From assembly GCF_000813125.1 (NCBI RefSeq), contig NZ_BASE01000043.1, positions 1 to 60,935 of the forward strand: a stretch of DNA of 60,935 bases, given 5' to 3'. Origin of the DNA: Mesobacillus selenatarsenatis SF-1. GTDB taxonomy: Bacteria; Bacillota; Bacilli; Bacillales; Cytobacillaceae. The notes under the pieces were generated by a model, which did not search any database, was not told the DNA's origin, and saw only the letters and a program-made list of their open reading frames with translations. Positions 1-9,046 of the stretch are shown here, piece after piece. Positions within the stretch are counted from its first letter, which is position 1. Every line of letters starts with the position of its first letter. The translations under genes and the position numbers were made by a program.

Positions 1-2
1 TT

Positions 3-683
3 TTATTCTTCACTACTAGTCATACCTGTGTAAATCATTACTAAACGAACAAGTTCAAGTACTGCAACAGCTGCTGCAGCTACATATGTCAATGCTGCGG
101 CATTTAGTACTTTCTTGGTTTCTCTCTCTTCATCATTCCTGATGATTCCAGCTGAAACCACTTGCTCCATTGCGCGGTTTGAAGCATTGAATTCAACGGG
201 CAAAGTAACGACCTGGAACACAACGGCCGCTGCCATGAAAAGGATACCAAGCAAAAGCAGTCCGCTTAATTCAGCAAAAATCCCAATCAGGATCAGGATC
301 CAGGAAAAGTTTGAACCCAGGCTTGCCACAGGAACAAGCGCATGGCGGAACCTGAGGAACGAATAGTCCTCAGCATCCTGCATCGCATGCCCTACTTCGT
401 GAGCAGCAATAGCAGCAGCTGCTACTGAATGGCCGAAAAAGTTATCTGAAGATAAACGGACAACCTTTGAACGCGGGTCATAGTGATCACTTAAATAACC
501 CCTGGTTTCCTCAATGCCAACATTGTATAAACCATTATCATCCAGAATTTTACGAGCTACCTCCGCTCCAGTCATTTGGGACGAAGAAGCCATCTTTGAG
601 TATTTCTTGTATGCTCCTTTTACCTTGAATTGAGCCCATAATGGGATCAAAATAATAAGCGCAAAATAGATTATTATAGACAT
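3..683 (-). CDS. yugP: Membrane zinc metallopeptidase, YugP family
   Basis: A 226-residue membrane protein of the YugP-like neutral zinc metallopeptidase family. The zinc motif HEVGH is at residues 95-99, after an N-terminal membrane segment (about 3-18). Two or three further hydrophobic helices lie between about 125-165 and 195-218. The length matches the family (about 225 aa). The DHYDP and VVRLS stretches before the active site are typical. The substrate is not known to me. It ends two bases from the window edge. It is separated from ypjB by about 60 bp, so it may be transcribed alone or with it. Confidence 0.85.
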   Translation of the reverse strand: MSIIIYFALIILIPLWAQFKVKGAYKKYSKMASSSQMTGAEVARKILDDNGLYNVGIEETRGYLSDHYDPRSKVVRLSSDNFFGHSVAAAAIAAHEVGHAMQDAEDYSFLRFRHALVPVASLGSNFSWILILIGIFAELSGLLLLGILFMAAAVVFQVVTLPVEFNASNRAMEQVVSAGIIRNDEERETKKVLNAAALTYVAAAAVAVLELVRLVMIYTGMTSSEE

Positions 684-744
684 CTAGTACCTCCCCTTAC
701 ACCTCATGATGTTATCACTATTTTATTAATAGTAGAATACGATG

Positions 745-1542
745 TCAATTCCTATGTTCCTTTTGGACATTTTTCTTTTTATCATGGTCGCCTTTATATT
801 TTCTCCAGCCTACATAGGACAAGGTAAGGATTATGATGCTTCCAGTTGAAATCATTACCCACCACAGCGATGGGTCTGCTTCATCCTCCGTCATATCATC
901 AAAGATATTCTGCAAATCCGATTCGAGCAATTCAAGTTCTTCCTGGCTTGAAGCTTCTTGCAATACTTGAGGCCGGTACTGATCGATAAAGCTGACTTTA
1001 GCATCAACTTTCTGGATTCTTTCCGGATTGATGTCAATCTTCAAGCTCGGATAAATCACATTGTATAATGACAGGAATGAATTAAGGTTCGCATGAAATT
1101 GGTCATTGTCACCCTCATATGCAGCAGTCTTCATATCATTGAAAACCGTCATGATGGGCCCTTCCATCTCTGTCCATAATGGCTGGTGAGTGGAAGCAAT
1201 TGCGTCAATTACAAGCCTGAATTTTGTAACTCTGTTCATCCTTTCAGCATGTCCCAAATCAGCGTTTGCTACCGCCTCAACGGCTTCATCATGTGCCACA
1301 GTAATAATCCTAAGTTCATCCATAGTAAATGGCCGTCCATCTCCTGTTACTAGCAAGAATTCTTCTGAAAAATGATTCAACAATCTGTTAGCATCGTCAT
1401 AACGGTGCAGTTTCACCATTTGCAGTGCTTGGTCTGATATATTATCCAGTTCTTCAACAGGCGACTGTGGTTCTGCGTATGCTGCAAACGGCGCAATCAA
1501 TAACAAAAGCACCGAAATGAATATAAAATATTTTGCTCTCAT
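745..1542 (-). CDS. ypjB: Sporulation protein YpjB
   Basis: A 265-residue membrane-anchored protein matching Bacillus YpjB in layout and position. It has an N-terminal signal or membrane segment, a long helical extracytoplasmic domain and a C-terminal transmembrane helix (about residues 225-247) followed by a basic tail. I chose the ATG at 1542 because GAGGGGGGAC lies just upstream; the longer frame to 1590 adds 16 residues and lacks a ribosome site. B. subtilis ypjB is linked to sporulation, but its biochemical role is unknown. It lies downstream of ypjA. Confidence 0.8.
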   Translation of the reverse strand: MRAKYFIFISVLLLLIAPFAAYAEPQSPVEELDNISDQALQMVKLHRYDDANRLLNHFSEEFLLVTGDGRPFTMDELRIITVAHDEAVEAVANADLGHAERMNRVTKFRLVIDAIASTHQPLWTEMEGPIMTVFNDMKTAAYEGDNDQFHANLNSFLSLYNVIYPSLKIDINPERIQKVDAKVSFIDQYRPQVLQEASSQEELELLESDLQNIFDDMTEDEADPSLWWVMISTGSIIILTLSYVGWRKYKGDHDKKKNVQKEHRN

Positions 1543-1611
1543 TCCTGTCCCCCCTCTAAATACTATTAAAATGTATGAGAGGGTGGACAAGGTTAGACCA
1601 AAATTCAGGGG

Positions 1612-2217
1612 TTATCTTGATCTTTTTAGTGAAAGTGTGAATCGATCTGGCCGCAGCGCGAAGTAATACCCAACGGCGATTGAGAAAATACTTAACCAGA
1701 ATGTAAAGTACCCGATCTGGTCCATATACAAATCTAGTGTATGGTACCTTGGCATCATTTCAAAAACATAATCAATGATTTCATTATGAAGAAGTACAAC
1801 TGCAGCTACAATCAAATGCCATGGTTTTATTCGATAAAAAGGAGCATATAAGACACCTTCCACTGCCATCGCAAAATGGGATGCCATCAGCATAAGCCCA
1901 ATCCAATCAAGCTGACCAGAAACGAAGAATACCATTAAATTCATCACTACCGCCCAAAGGCCATACTTGACTAGGCTAACGATAGCCAATGCTTCCATAA
2001 GCGGCCAGTTTTTCCCCTTCAGGAATGCCCCTAACACGAAGACAAAGAACAAGCTTGCAGTCGGGCTATCCGGTACGAAAAGAAGAAATTGCGGTGGCGT
2101 ATCGACAAGCTGCCACTTGTACCAATAGTACCCGTAAGCTGTCCCCAAAACATTCACCCAAAATAACAGCCATAATACAGATCTATTCCCTAGTAAAGGG
2201 TATATTCTTTTAAACAT
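1612..2217 (-). CDS. ypjA: DUF1405 membrane protein YpjA
   Basis: A polytopic membrane protein of 201 residues with about six hydrophobic segments, belonging to the DUF1405/YpjA family by sequence character and by its place between qcrC and ypjB. The ATG at 2217 follows GGAG with a 9-base spacer. The extended frame begins with TTG at 2232, inside this ribosome site, and is less likely. Function unknown. It lies 70 bp upstream of ypjB, and probably forms a small operon with it. Confidence 0.75.
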   Translation of the reverse strand: MFKRIYPLLGNRSVLWLLFWVNVLGTAYGYYWYKWQLVDTPPQFLLFVPDSPTASLFFVFVLGAFLKGKNWPLMEALAIVSLVKYGLWAVVMNLMVFFVSGQLDWIGLMLMASHFAMAVEGVLYAPFYRIKPWHLIVAAVVLLHNEIIDYVFEMMPRYHTLDLYMDQIGYFTFWLSIFSIAVGYYFALRPDRFTLSLKRSR

Positions 2218-2420
2218 TTTGACGATCTCCAATCCAAGTTTTCTATCACTATTATTACAGTTTATAGAAAATAAGCCAAGTTTTCCTTGTCTGATTTTAC
2301 TTCAAAAGTTTTTCACTTAAATGATTTTCAATTCCCTACCCTGTGGAGTGTTTATCTGTCAAAAACACATTTGCATATGTACGTTACAGGTCCAGCGTGT
2401 AAACTGCTAGATAAGTAAGC

Positions 2421-2651
2421 AGAACAAAAAGCGCAATCGCCTAGTTCAGCCCCGACAAGCGCTGCCCACCTAAAACGCCACATCGTGTGGCTGGAGGGTC
2501 TAGCACGTCCTGTGCCTCGGAGGGCCTGACAGTGAAGTTATTCTTTGACTTCATAGGGCGGACGGAAGCGACTCCAGAAGCTAGGCGCTGGAGCTGGATT
2601 AAGAAAACTTCATGGAGTTAGTCACAACTCAATAATTTTATAAATTCCTTA
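2421..2651. repeat. GC-rich intergenic repeat, family B copy 1
   Basis: About 230 bp fills most of the ypjA-qcrC gap. It shares long stretches with 21684-21930, 21931-22188 and 45839-46017: a GAACAAAAAGCGCAA start, a GCCACATC...GTGGCTGG hairpin, CTGACAGTGAAGT...CTTTGACTTCAT (an inverted repeat), and a CTAGGCGCTGGAGCTGGA end. The tail to 2651 (AAGAAAACTTCATGGAGTTA onward) is shared with copy 3. No open frame is conserved. Confidence 0.85.
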
Positions 2652-2654
2652 ACT

Positions 2655-2690
2655 ATAAAAAAGAACCTGCAAGTTTCCTTGCAGGTTCTT
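2655..2690 (-). terminator. Terminator of the qcr operon
   Basis: A 13-bp perfect stem (AAGAACCTGCAAG / CTTGCAGGTTCTT) with a 4-base loop. On the minus strand it is followed by a T-rich run, directly after the qcrC stop. Confidence 0.9.
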
Positions 2691-2697
2691 TGACATA

Positions 2698-3456
2698 TTA
2701 TTCGCTAAGACCGTCGATGAATTCAGCAAGCGTCTGAAGTTCTTCGTCCGATCCTTTGAAGACTGCAGGCATGCTTCCTTTACCATTCTTGGCAACATCA
2801 GCAATTTCTTCTGCACTCATTTTTGAATCTAACAGACTAGGCGCTGCAGCACCACCGGCAAGTTCGCCTCCATGGCAAGAAGTACATGTCTGAGCCTGTG
2901 CAATTTTGTAACCATCAGAGTTCTTGTCAATTTCGACATCGACAATCTGCCCTTGCTTCTTTGCGGCTTCCCAGTCATGGTGATCAACTGATTCCCAAGT
3001 AAGATAGAAAACAGCAGCGATTGACAACAGCATAAAGCCTGTCGCAAGCGGACGCTTTGACGGGCGGCGCTCAGGTCCGAGGTCAATAAATGGAGCCAGC
3101 AATAACGCTCCAAATGCAAGACCCGGGATAACTAAAGCCCCAATTACAGTAAATGGACCAGAAGCGTAAGAATACTTAAGCAATTGATATAAGAATAAGA
3201 AATACCAGTCTGGCAGCGGGATATATGCTGTATCCGTAGGATCGGCAATCCTCTCAAGCGGAGGCTGATGAGCAATTGTCAGGCTCAAGAATCCAATTAG
3301 GAAAACAGCACCAACCATCCATTCCTTCAACAGGAAGTTAGGCCAAAACGCTTCCGTTTTGCCAGGGTATTCCGAGTAATCTTTCGGAATATTAGGCTTT
3401 CGTTCTGCAGGGACACGTGAGTCTCCTACGAACTTCATACCTTTACCACGATGCAT
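2698..3456 (-). CDS. qcrC: Menaquinol:cytochrome c reductase, cytochrome b/c subunit QcrC
   Basis: The 252-residue subunit IV/cytochrome c fusion of the Bacillus-type bc complex. An N-terminal cytoplasmic arm is followed by three membrane helices (about 45-62, 84-120, 138-154). The C-terminal domain is a c-type cytochrome with the heme site CTSCH at 191-195 and a likely axial Met in GKGSMP. It receives electrons from QcrB/QcrA and passes them to cytochrome c in the plasma membrane. A strong GGAGGGG site precedes the ATG. It is the last gene of ypiF-qcrA-qcrB-qcrC. Confidence 0.97.
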   Translation of the reverse strand: MHRGKGMKFVGDSRVPAERKPNIPKDYSEYPGKTEAFWPNFLLKEWMVGAVFLIGFLSLTIAHQPPLERIADPTDTAYIPLPDWYFLFLYQLLKYSYASGPFTVIGALVIPGLAFGALLLAPFIDLGPERRPSKRPLATGFMLLSIAAVFYLTWESVDHHDWEAAKKQGQIVDVEIDKNSDGYKIAQAQTCTSCHGGELAGGAAAPSLLDSKMSAEEIADVAKNGKGSMPAVFKGSDEELQTLAEFIDGLSE

Positions 3457-3523
3457 CGAGCAATCCCCTCCTTTTTCCGTATCATTGGCGAATCTCTATT
3501 CGCACAACTATTTCATTCGAATT

Positions 3524-4198
3524 TTACAATGGACCAGAAATACCTTGCTTACGAATCATCAAGAAGTGCGCTCCCATTAAGCCTAATAGTGCAGCAGGCA
3601 GGAAGAATACGTGGATCGCGAAGAAACGAGTCAAGGTTTGTGCACCAACGATCGTTGAATGTCCGGAAAGTAATGTTTTAATATATGGCCCAATCAATGG
3701 GACAGCTTCTGCAATCTGCAATGTAACTTTTGTTGCGAATAATGCTTTCATATCCCATGGAAGCAAGTATCCTGTCAAGCCAAGAGCTAACATTACGAAG
3801 AAAATTAAAACTCCGACAACCCAGTTCAATTCACGAGGTTTCTTATAAGCGCCCTGGAAGAACACGCGAAGCGTATGTAAAAACATCATAACGATGACAA
3901 GGCTCGCACCCCAGTGATGCATTCCGCGGACAATTTGTCCAAACGCTACCTGGTTTTGAAGATAATAGACAGATTCCCATGCATTCTTGATGTCCGGCAC
4001 ATAATACATTGTCAGGAACATTCCGGAAAGAATCTGAATGACAGTGATGAAAAACGTCAGACCGCCAAAGCAATACACGAACGCAGAAAAGTGGTGCGCC
4101 GGGTTAACGTGCTCAGGAACCTCATGGTCTGCGATATCGCGCCACAAAGGCGTAATATCTAAACGCTCATCTACCCAATCGTAAATTTTGTTTAACAA
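3524..4198 (-). CDS. qcrB: Menaquinol:cytochrome c reductase, cytochrome b subunit QcrB
   Basis: The 224-residue b6-type cytochrome b with four membrane helices. The segment RGMHHWGAS and a later histidine in the fourth helix (FAIHVFFLP) supply the usual paired heme ligands. It contains the quinol oxidation site together with QcrA. The length is the same as in B. subtilis (224 aa). It starts 3 bases after the qcrA stop, so translational coupling is likely. Confidence 0.97.
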   Translation of the reverse strand: MLNKIYDWVDERLDITPLWRDIADHEVPEHVNPAHHFSAFVYCFGGLTFFITVIQILSGMFLTMYYVPDIKNAWESVYYLQNQVAFGQIVRGMHHWGASLVIVMMFLHTLRVFFQGAYKKPRELNWVVGVLIFFVMLALGLTGYLLPWDMKALFATKVTLQIAEAVPLIGPYIKTLLSGHSTIVGAQTLTRFFAIHVFFLPAALLGLMGAHFLMIRKQGISGPL

Positions 4199-4201
4199 AG
4201 A

Positions 4202-4708
4202 TTACGCCCCCTTTCGTGGTTCGGCTTTTCCTACATAAAGGAACCCGTCTTTTTCTTTGGTTGGATAAACATCCAATGGTGCCAACGGCGGTGTGCCTTT
4301 CACGTTCATTCCATCCTTTTCGTAAAGGCCGTAATGGCAAGGACAGAAGAACATGTTTGGATTTTTCTTATCCGTATTCCAGTCCACAACACAACCGAGG
4401 TGTTTACATACTGGTGACAGGGCAACAATCTCCCCGCCTTCGTTCTTGAATACCCAAGCAGTTCCAGTTTCTTCAGATTCATACCACGCATCTTTTTGTG
4501 TGAAGCTAAAGTTTACTTTTTGCGGTTCATTTGTAATATCTGCGATCTTCAATGGAGTCGCGATAAAATCTCCCGCATCTTCACCCTTAAGTACAGGATC
4601 AACGGCAAAACGAACCATTGGCATCAGCATCCCTGCAGCCATGAAACCGCCTACACCTGTTAGAGTATAGTTTAAGAATTGACGTCTTGAAACACGATGC
4701 TTACTCAC
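4202..4708 (-). CDS. qcrA: Menaquinol:cytochrome c reductase iron-sulfur subunit (Rieske) QcrA
   Basis: A 168-residue Rieske protein. The N-terminus has a twin-arginine-like signal (SRRQFL) and one membrane anchor. The two cluster boxes are CKHLGC (101-106) and CPCHYG (122-127), giving ligands C101, H103, C122 and H125 and a C106-C124 disulfide by homology. It carries electrons from menaquinol to the cytochrome c domain of QcrC. It is the first qcr gene, 156 bp after ypiF. Confidence 0.97.
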   Translation of the reverse strand: MSKHRVSRRQFLNYTLTGVGGFMAAGMLMPMVRFAVDPVLKGEDAGDFIATPLKIADITNEPQKVNFSFTQKDAWYESEETGTAWVFKNEGGEIVALSPVCKHLGCVVDWNTDKKNPNMFFCPCHYGLYEKDGMNVKGTPPLAPLDVYPTKEKDGFLYVGKAEPRKGA

Positions 4709-4864
4709 GCTATTCCCCCCTCTATTCCCAAGTTAAGTCCCCAACGGACATAATTTAAACACATTTTAAAACTAGGACATAACCATGATATATCAATCTC
4801 ATTACAAAATCAATATAATACTATGTTGAAAACATTTTTTGCAGTGATAAAAATAACATCAAGA

Positions 4865-5320
4865 TTAATCCTCTTGCCATTTCTCAGTGAACAAGGATAA
4901 TAGCTGTTTTACCTGGTCTTCCACAATGGACACCTTTTGCTGCTCCTGCATATGCTCCAAAGACAATGACGGCAGCCATAGCAGGTTACCAGTTAACTCC
5001 TTCTCTTGCTGCCTCCAGCTACTGTCAGAGGTAACATAAAACACATGCTTGAACTGCTTGTCCAATAAAGTGTTCTCCCATTCCTTCAGGGCTTTTATGC
5101 TTGCTTCATGTCCTTTTATGTATACAAAATCAGGAAATAGGAAGATACGTCCCTTAAACTGCTTTTCCAGCTGTGTAGTAAGGATTCCTATGAACTCTGC
5201 CATCGAGGCATTTTGTTTCATGTCATCCCCGAAAGAAACTGGCAATAGCGGCACGATCGCCGTGTCAACATATTCCGCAGCTTTCTGGTACATCTCAACA
5301 TCTGCTGCCACCCATCTCAT
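4865..5320 (-). CDS. ypiF: DUF2487 protein YpiF
   Basis: A 151-residue soluble protein resembling Bacillus YpiF (DUF2487), identified by the MRWVAADVEMY start, a hydrophobic TAIVPLLPV strand and the fixed position upstream of qcrA. The ATG follows GGAG with an 8-base spacer. Function unknown. The 52-bp palindrome array lies directly upstream of its start, so transcription of ypiF and the qcr genes probably begins between the array and 5320, or inside the array. Confidence 0.8.
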   Translation of the reverse strand: MRWVAADVEMYQKAAEYVDTAIVPLLPVSFGDDMKQNASMAEFIGILTTQLEKQFKGRIFLFPDFVYIKGHEASIKALKEWENTLLDKQFKHVFYVTSDSSWRQQEKELTGNLLWLPSLSLEHMQEQQKVSIVEDQVKQLLSLFTEKWQED

Positions 5321-5443
5321 AAAACCAACTCCATCATTCTATTAGGCCGCTGTCGTTTCTACTTAAATGAGTTACATAAGATACTCTACGACGAAAAGCC
5401 TGCTATTAAATCCATACCTATAATATCACGATTAAAACTCGTT

Positions 5444-6041
5444 TTCGAATGGTTTGTCAGGTTTGGACTTTTCCGCGGCTCCTCCATTGCGTTTTGTCTG
5501 AAGTGAGGGTTGGTTCGGACATTTCCATGGTCACTCCTTTGTGGTTTTGTCCGAAGTGAGGGCAAGTTCAGACACTTCCGCGATTCTTTCTTGTAATTTT
5601 GTCCGAAGTAGGATCAAGTTCGGACATTTCAACGGCCTCTTCATTGAGTTTTGTCCCAAGTAGGATCAGGTTCGGACATTTCAACGGCCTCTTCATTGAG
5701 TTTTGTCCCAAGTAGGATCAAGTTCGGACATTTCAACGGCCTCTTCATTGAGTTTTGTCCGAAGTAGGATTAAGTTCGGACATTTCAACAGCCTCTCCCT
5801 TGAGTTTTGTCTGAAGTAGGATCAAGTTCGGACATTTCAACGGCATCTTCCTTGTGTTTTGTCCGAAGTAGGACCGGGTTCGGACATTTCAACGGACCTT
5901 CCCTTGAGTTTTGTCCGAAGTTGGATCAGGTTCGGACATTTCAACAGACCTTCCCTTTTGTTTTGTCCGAAGTAGGAACAGGTTTGGGCATTTTCACACC
6001 AGCCCGTTAAGTTCTTGTCCAAAAGAAAATGATTTTGCCCA
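5444..6041. repeat. Tandem array of 25-bp palindromes with a 52-bp period (array D1)
   Basis: About twelve units begin at 5444 (degenerate), 5496, 5549, 5601, 5653, 5705, 5757, 5809, 5861, 5913, 5965 and 6017 (degenerate). Each has a left arm GTCCGAA, about 11 loop bases and a right arm TTCGGAC, then a conserved 27-bp linker ending in GTTTT. Spacing is 52 bp throughout except one 53-bp step. Changes inside arms include T.G wobbles (5496, 5809). 52 is not a multiple of 3, so this is not a coding repeat. It fills most of the gap between ypiB and ypiF. Confidence 0.95.
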
Positions 6042-6073
6042 AATCAGCGACTCAAGTGCTAATACCAGACAAA

Positions 6074-6101
6074 ATAAAAAGCCTGCTATCAAAAGCAAGC
6101 T
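6074..6101 (-). terminator. Terminator after ypiB
   Basis: An 8-bp stem (AGCTTGCT / AGCAGGCT, one T-G pair) followed on the minus strand by TTTTATTTT. The stem overlaps the ypiB stop codon. Confidence 0.75.
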
Positions 6102-6654
6102 ATAACGAATTGACTGCGCCCAATCTTTTTAATTGTTCTGTGAGATGTTCGAAGGCTTCCTGGTCCTGGCTGTCCAGTGCTTCGTCGATCATGGTGAGCA
6201 GTTTGTCTTTTTGGAATTTTTGAATACTCTCCTCAAGAAATCTCTCTGCTACCATCTTGTCACTTTCACTGATTTGGAGCTGGCCTGGAACATAAGGGTT
6301 TTCTTCCAGCACGGCCGCAAACTGGTGGGCTTTGTTTGAAGCGTGGAAATTCAATTGGATGTAAATTTCTTCTTCCCTGTTCAAACGAATGTCATGGAAA
6401 GACTTTTCAGCATCAGTCGTCATCACGTTTTCTTTGAAGAATCGGAATGGTACTTCATCCACGCAATGGGTCGACATCACTAATCCCCTTGGACAATATT
6501 GTGCATTTTCCACAAAGTGCACTTTTTCCATCAGCTGGTCATGGCTCATCAAGTAGTTAAGGATCCAAACGCATTCCCGCCTCTTCAGCTGGTAATGGTT
6601 TAAAAACCAGCGGATAAAATCCTTTTTCTCGTTGACAGATACAGGGGTTGTCAT
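6100..6654 (-). CDS. ypiB: UPF0302 protein YpiB
   Basis: A 184-residue protein closely resembling Bacillus YpiB. It contains [20 protein letters not shown] near the start, YCPRGLVMS, then [18 protein letters not shown]. The frame can be extended to 6675, but the internal ATG at 6654 has AGGAGGGA upstream and fits the family start. B. subtilis YpiB has been linked to turnover of the qcr reductase subunits; I recall this rather than see it. It lies 43 bp downstream of ypiA. Confidence 0.9.
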   Translation of the reverse strand: MTTPVSVNEKKDFIRWFLNHYQLKRRECVWILNYLMSHDQLMEKVHFVENAQYCPRGLVMSTHCVDEVPFRFFKENVMTTDAEKSFHDIRLNREEEIYIQLNFHASNKAHQFAAVLEENPYVPGQLQISESDKMVAERFLEESIQKFQKDKLLTMIDEALDSQDQEAFEHLTEQLKRLGAVNSL

Positions 6655-6696
6655 TTTTGAATCCCTCCTCTGCATAACTCAAATTTTTTGTTAAGG

Positions 6697-7971
6697 TTAC
6701 TGATTCTCCGTCATGCGTTCCAACAATTCACGGAATTCTTCATTGCCAGGTTCTTTTTCAACTAACTTACTAAAAATTTCGGCGGCGTCGGCCATTTTTC
6801 CTTCTTCAATTAAAAAATATCCGTAGTCTGTCAAAAATTCTTTGTTGTCTTTAAAGAAAGTATATGCTAGTTGGTATTTGTTTAATGACTGTGAAAAATC
6901 TTCAATTTGCTGGTAAGCAACTGCCTCATCCCAAAGAATTTGTGGTTCCTCTTCTTCTTCGTGTATGTCAGCTGCCCGCACAAGCTCAAGTACATCTTCA
7001 TAGCGTTCCTGCTTAAGCAGCAGTTTGTTCAGGACAAGGACTCCTTCCATGAATCCTGGATCTAGAGCGATTGATTCACGAAGGAATTTTTCTGCAGATT
7101 CTTCATCGGGAATTTTGAGTGCTAATTTGCCACCATAAAAGTATAAATCCTTATTGAACTCATCCTGCTCGATTCCCTGCTTCACTGCATCGAATGCCTC
7201 TTGGACCATTTCTTCTCGCTCATAAGCTTTGGCAAGATAGAGGTATAGGGAATGGTATTCAGGATCAAGAGCTTTGAGTTCCTCAAACTTATCGATCGCT
7301 GTTTTATTATAGCCTGCCTGCAAGGCTGTAAAAGCAAAGCCGAACAATGTATTAATTTCCAGTTTTTGCTCTAGCGCTTTTTCATAATAATGGAGTGCGT
7401 CCTCAAACGATCCGCCTGCACTTAACGCTTCGGCCATTCGCTGGTTGATGTTCACTCCGCCAATCTCTTCATGTGACTTAAGCACCGTTTCGTAATACTG
7501 GATGGCTTCAACAAGTTTCCCCTGGGAAGCGTACAGCTCACCAAGAGCAAAATCAATGACTGGCTCCTCCGGTAAAAGCCTTTTAGCTTGAAGCAGCTTC
7601 TTTTCACTCACTTCAAACAGACCTTCCATCTGATACAGGTCAGCCAATAGAAGCAGCGCTTGAGGAAAAGAAGGGTCCTCTTCGTCAACTTTTTCAAGCG
7701 AAAGCATTGCCTCTTCCTCTTTGCCCATTTCAATCCGGGTTTCAGCGAGCAAAACATGGAGTTCACCCTCATCCGGATAATTCTTCAATAAACTCTCGAT
7801 TAAGGCCTCCGTTTCTTCCATGAAACCAAAGCGGAATAACTCCTCTGATAGGAGGAATTTTTCTTCGTCGCTGCCATTTTCGAGAATTCTTTGATAAGCA
7901 GCCATTGCTTTTTCAAGCTGTCCATTTTCGATATAATTTGTAATTTCTTCTACTGCGACCATCTCTATCAT
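6697..7971 (-). CDS. ypiA: Tetratricopeptide-repeat protein YpiA
   Basis: A 424-residue soluble protein made almost wholly of TPR-like helical repeats (recurring A-L-x-x-Y-x-x-A-L patterns such as FEDALHYYEKAL). It matches YpiA in size and location. TPR scaffolds bind other proteins; the partner is unknown. A second ATG at 7962 is possible: AAGGATAGG lies close to both. It is co-oriented with ypiB and probably co-transcribed. Confidence 0.85.
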   Translation of the reverse strand: MIEMVAVEEITNYIENGQLEKAMAAYQRILENGSDEEKFLLSEELFRFGFMEETEALIESLLKNYPDEGELHVLLAETRIEMGKEEEAMLSLEKVDEEDPSFPQALLLLADLYQMEGLFEVSEKKLLQAKRLLPEEPVIDFALGELYASQGKLVEAIQYYETVLKSHEEIGGVNINQRMAEALSAGGSFEDALHYYEKALEQKLEINTLFGFAFTALQAGYNKTAIDKFEELKALDPEYHSLYLYLAKAYEREEMVQEAFDAVKQGIEQDEFNKDLYFYGGKLALKIPDEESAEKFLRESIALDPGFMEGVLVLNKLLLKQERYEDVLELVRAADIHEEEEEPQILWDEAVAYQQIEDFSQSLNKYQLAYTFFKDNKEFLTDYGYFLIEEGKMADAAEIFSKLVEKEPGNEEFRELLERMTENQ

Positions 7972-8046
7972 CCTATCCTTACTTTAGGCTAATCTATATT
8001 TGCCAGTTTGCATACAGCTGTCTAACCAGCAATGCCTGAAGAGTTT

Positions 8047-8952
8047 TTAGTAATTGTCTGTAAAAAATCCTGGTGTCTTAATTATAACATTCTCTCCCTT
8101 TCCTGGCCGATAATAAACCTCGGCACCCGCTCGAATGACTTTTCCCTTGTCCACAGTCACCGCAAGATGCTTCGATTGAAAAAACAACCCGTGCTCATCA
8201 CGGTATTTTGTTTCCGGGTTTATAGTATAGAGATTATAGCTGAGTTCTCCGCCACTATGCAGATTTGATTTTTCAGGGAAGATTCCTGTCTTCTTTAAAA
8301 TCGACCTTGACACAGGGCCTGGATTCGCTAAGTCTTCATACACAGCGGGAACCTTCTCTTTTTTCATCAAATCGCTCCAGACATTGAGCTGCAGCTGCCT
8401 CCCTTTTTTATGCTTACTTTCAGGAAAGATTGGAATGATTGGACAGTTATAGGGAAACAGCGCTTCCTTGATCCATCCCCATGGCATCGTATTCAGAGTG
8501 TTCATCTCGTCGATCTCCAGAAAAATCGCAGGGACTTTCATCTTCTTACACTTCCGGATAAATCCGGGATTCAGTAACCGAGGCGGAATGCTGACCCCCA
8601 GAACAAAATCGATAGGACTGTCTAACAAATCACATTTCGCCTGCTTAAGCTTTTCTTCGAGCTGCCGTTCAAATTGGATTTTTACTGTTGTAAATACAAC
8701 TGTGCTGCCCTTTAGTATAAAATTATTCAGGTAATACTCTTTTCTCTCTTTAAAAGATTCTTTTATAGGGAGGTTCGTATCAAAGAGGACATGGGTTGGG
8801 GTCATTATATAGTTGTCAGCATCCATCCTCATATAGTTATAACGTTCAAATTTGGATGTTGTCGATATGATTCGCTGGTCCTCCACCAGCATACTTGTAT
8901 CTGTGAAAGCTTGTCCCTTCAAGAGATGGACATTATCTATAATGTAAGCCAT
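8047..8952 (-). CDS. Uncharacterised protein with an amidohydrolase-like N-terminus
   Basis: I do not recognise this 301-residue protein as a named family. The N-terminus (IIDNVHLLKG, then an EDQRIISTTS strand) resembles the small composite sheet domain of amidohydrolases, and MTPTHVLFD sits where these enzymes carry the metal motif HxH. Here only one His is present. The C-terminus (HLAVTVDKGKVIRAGAEV) resembles the returning composite-domain strands. It may be a degenerate, metal-free relative or an unrelated fold. It lies between ypiA and aroA and has its own upstream gap. Start: ATG after AAGGAGTGG. Confidence 0.6.
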   Translation of the reverse strand: MAYIIDNVHLLKGQAFTDTSMLVEDQRIISTTSKFERYNYMRMDADNYIMTPTHVLFDTNLPIKESFKERKEYYLNNFILKGSTVVFTTVKIQFERQLEEKLKQAKCDLLDSPIDFVLGVSIPPRLLNPGFIRKCKKMKVPAIFLEIDEMNTLNTMPWGWIKEALFPYNCPIIPIFPESKHKKGRQLQLNVWSDLMKKEKVPAVYEDLANPGPVSRSILKKTGIFPEKSNLHSGGELSYNLYTINPETKYRDEHGLFFQSKHLAVTVDKGKVIRAGAEVYYRPGKGENVIIKTPGFFTDNY

Positions 8953-9046
8953 AAAACCACTCCTTTATCGGTCTTATGACAAACTATGCAGAAATTCCGG
9001 GAATATAACGACAGCAGTCCTTTTTATAGCAAAGGCAGCCTTTTTT

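Noticed and set aside
5444-6041. CRISPR array
   Set aside because: The 27-bp linkers are as conserved as the palindromes, so there are no unique spacers, and no cas gene is present.
5807-6105. Open frames of 60-70 codons on both strands inside the palindrome array
   Set aside because: They follow from the repeat composition. A 52-bp period shifts frame every unit, and there is no ribosome site.
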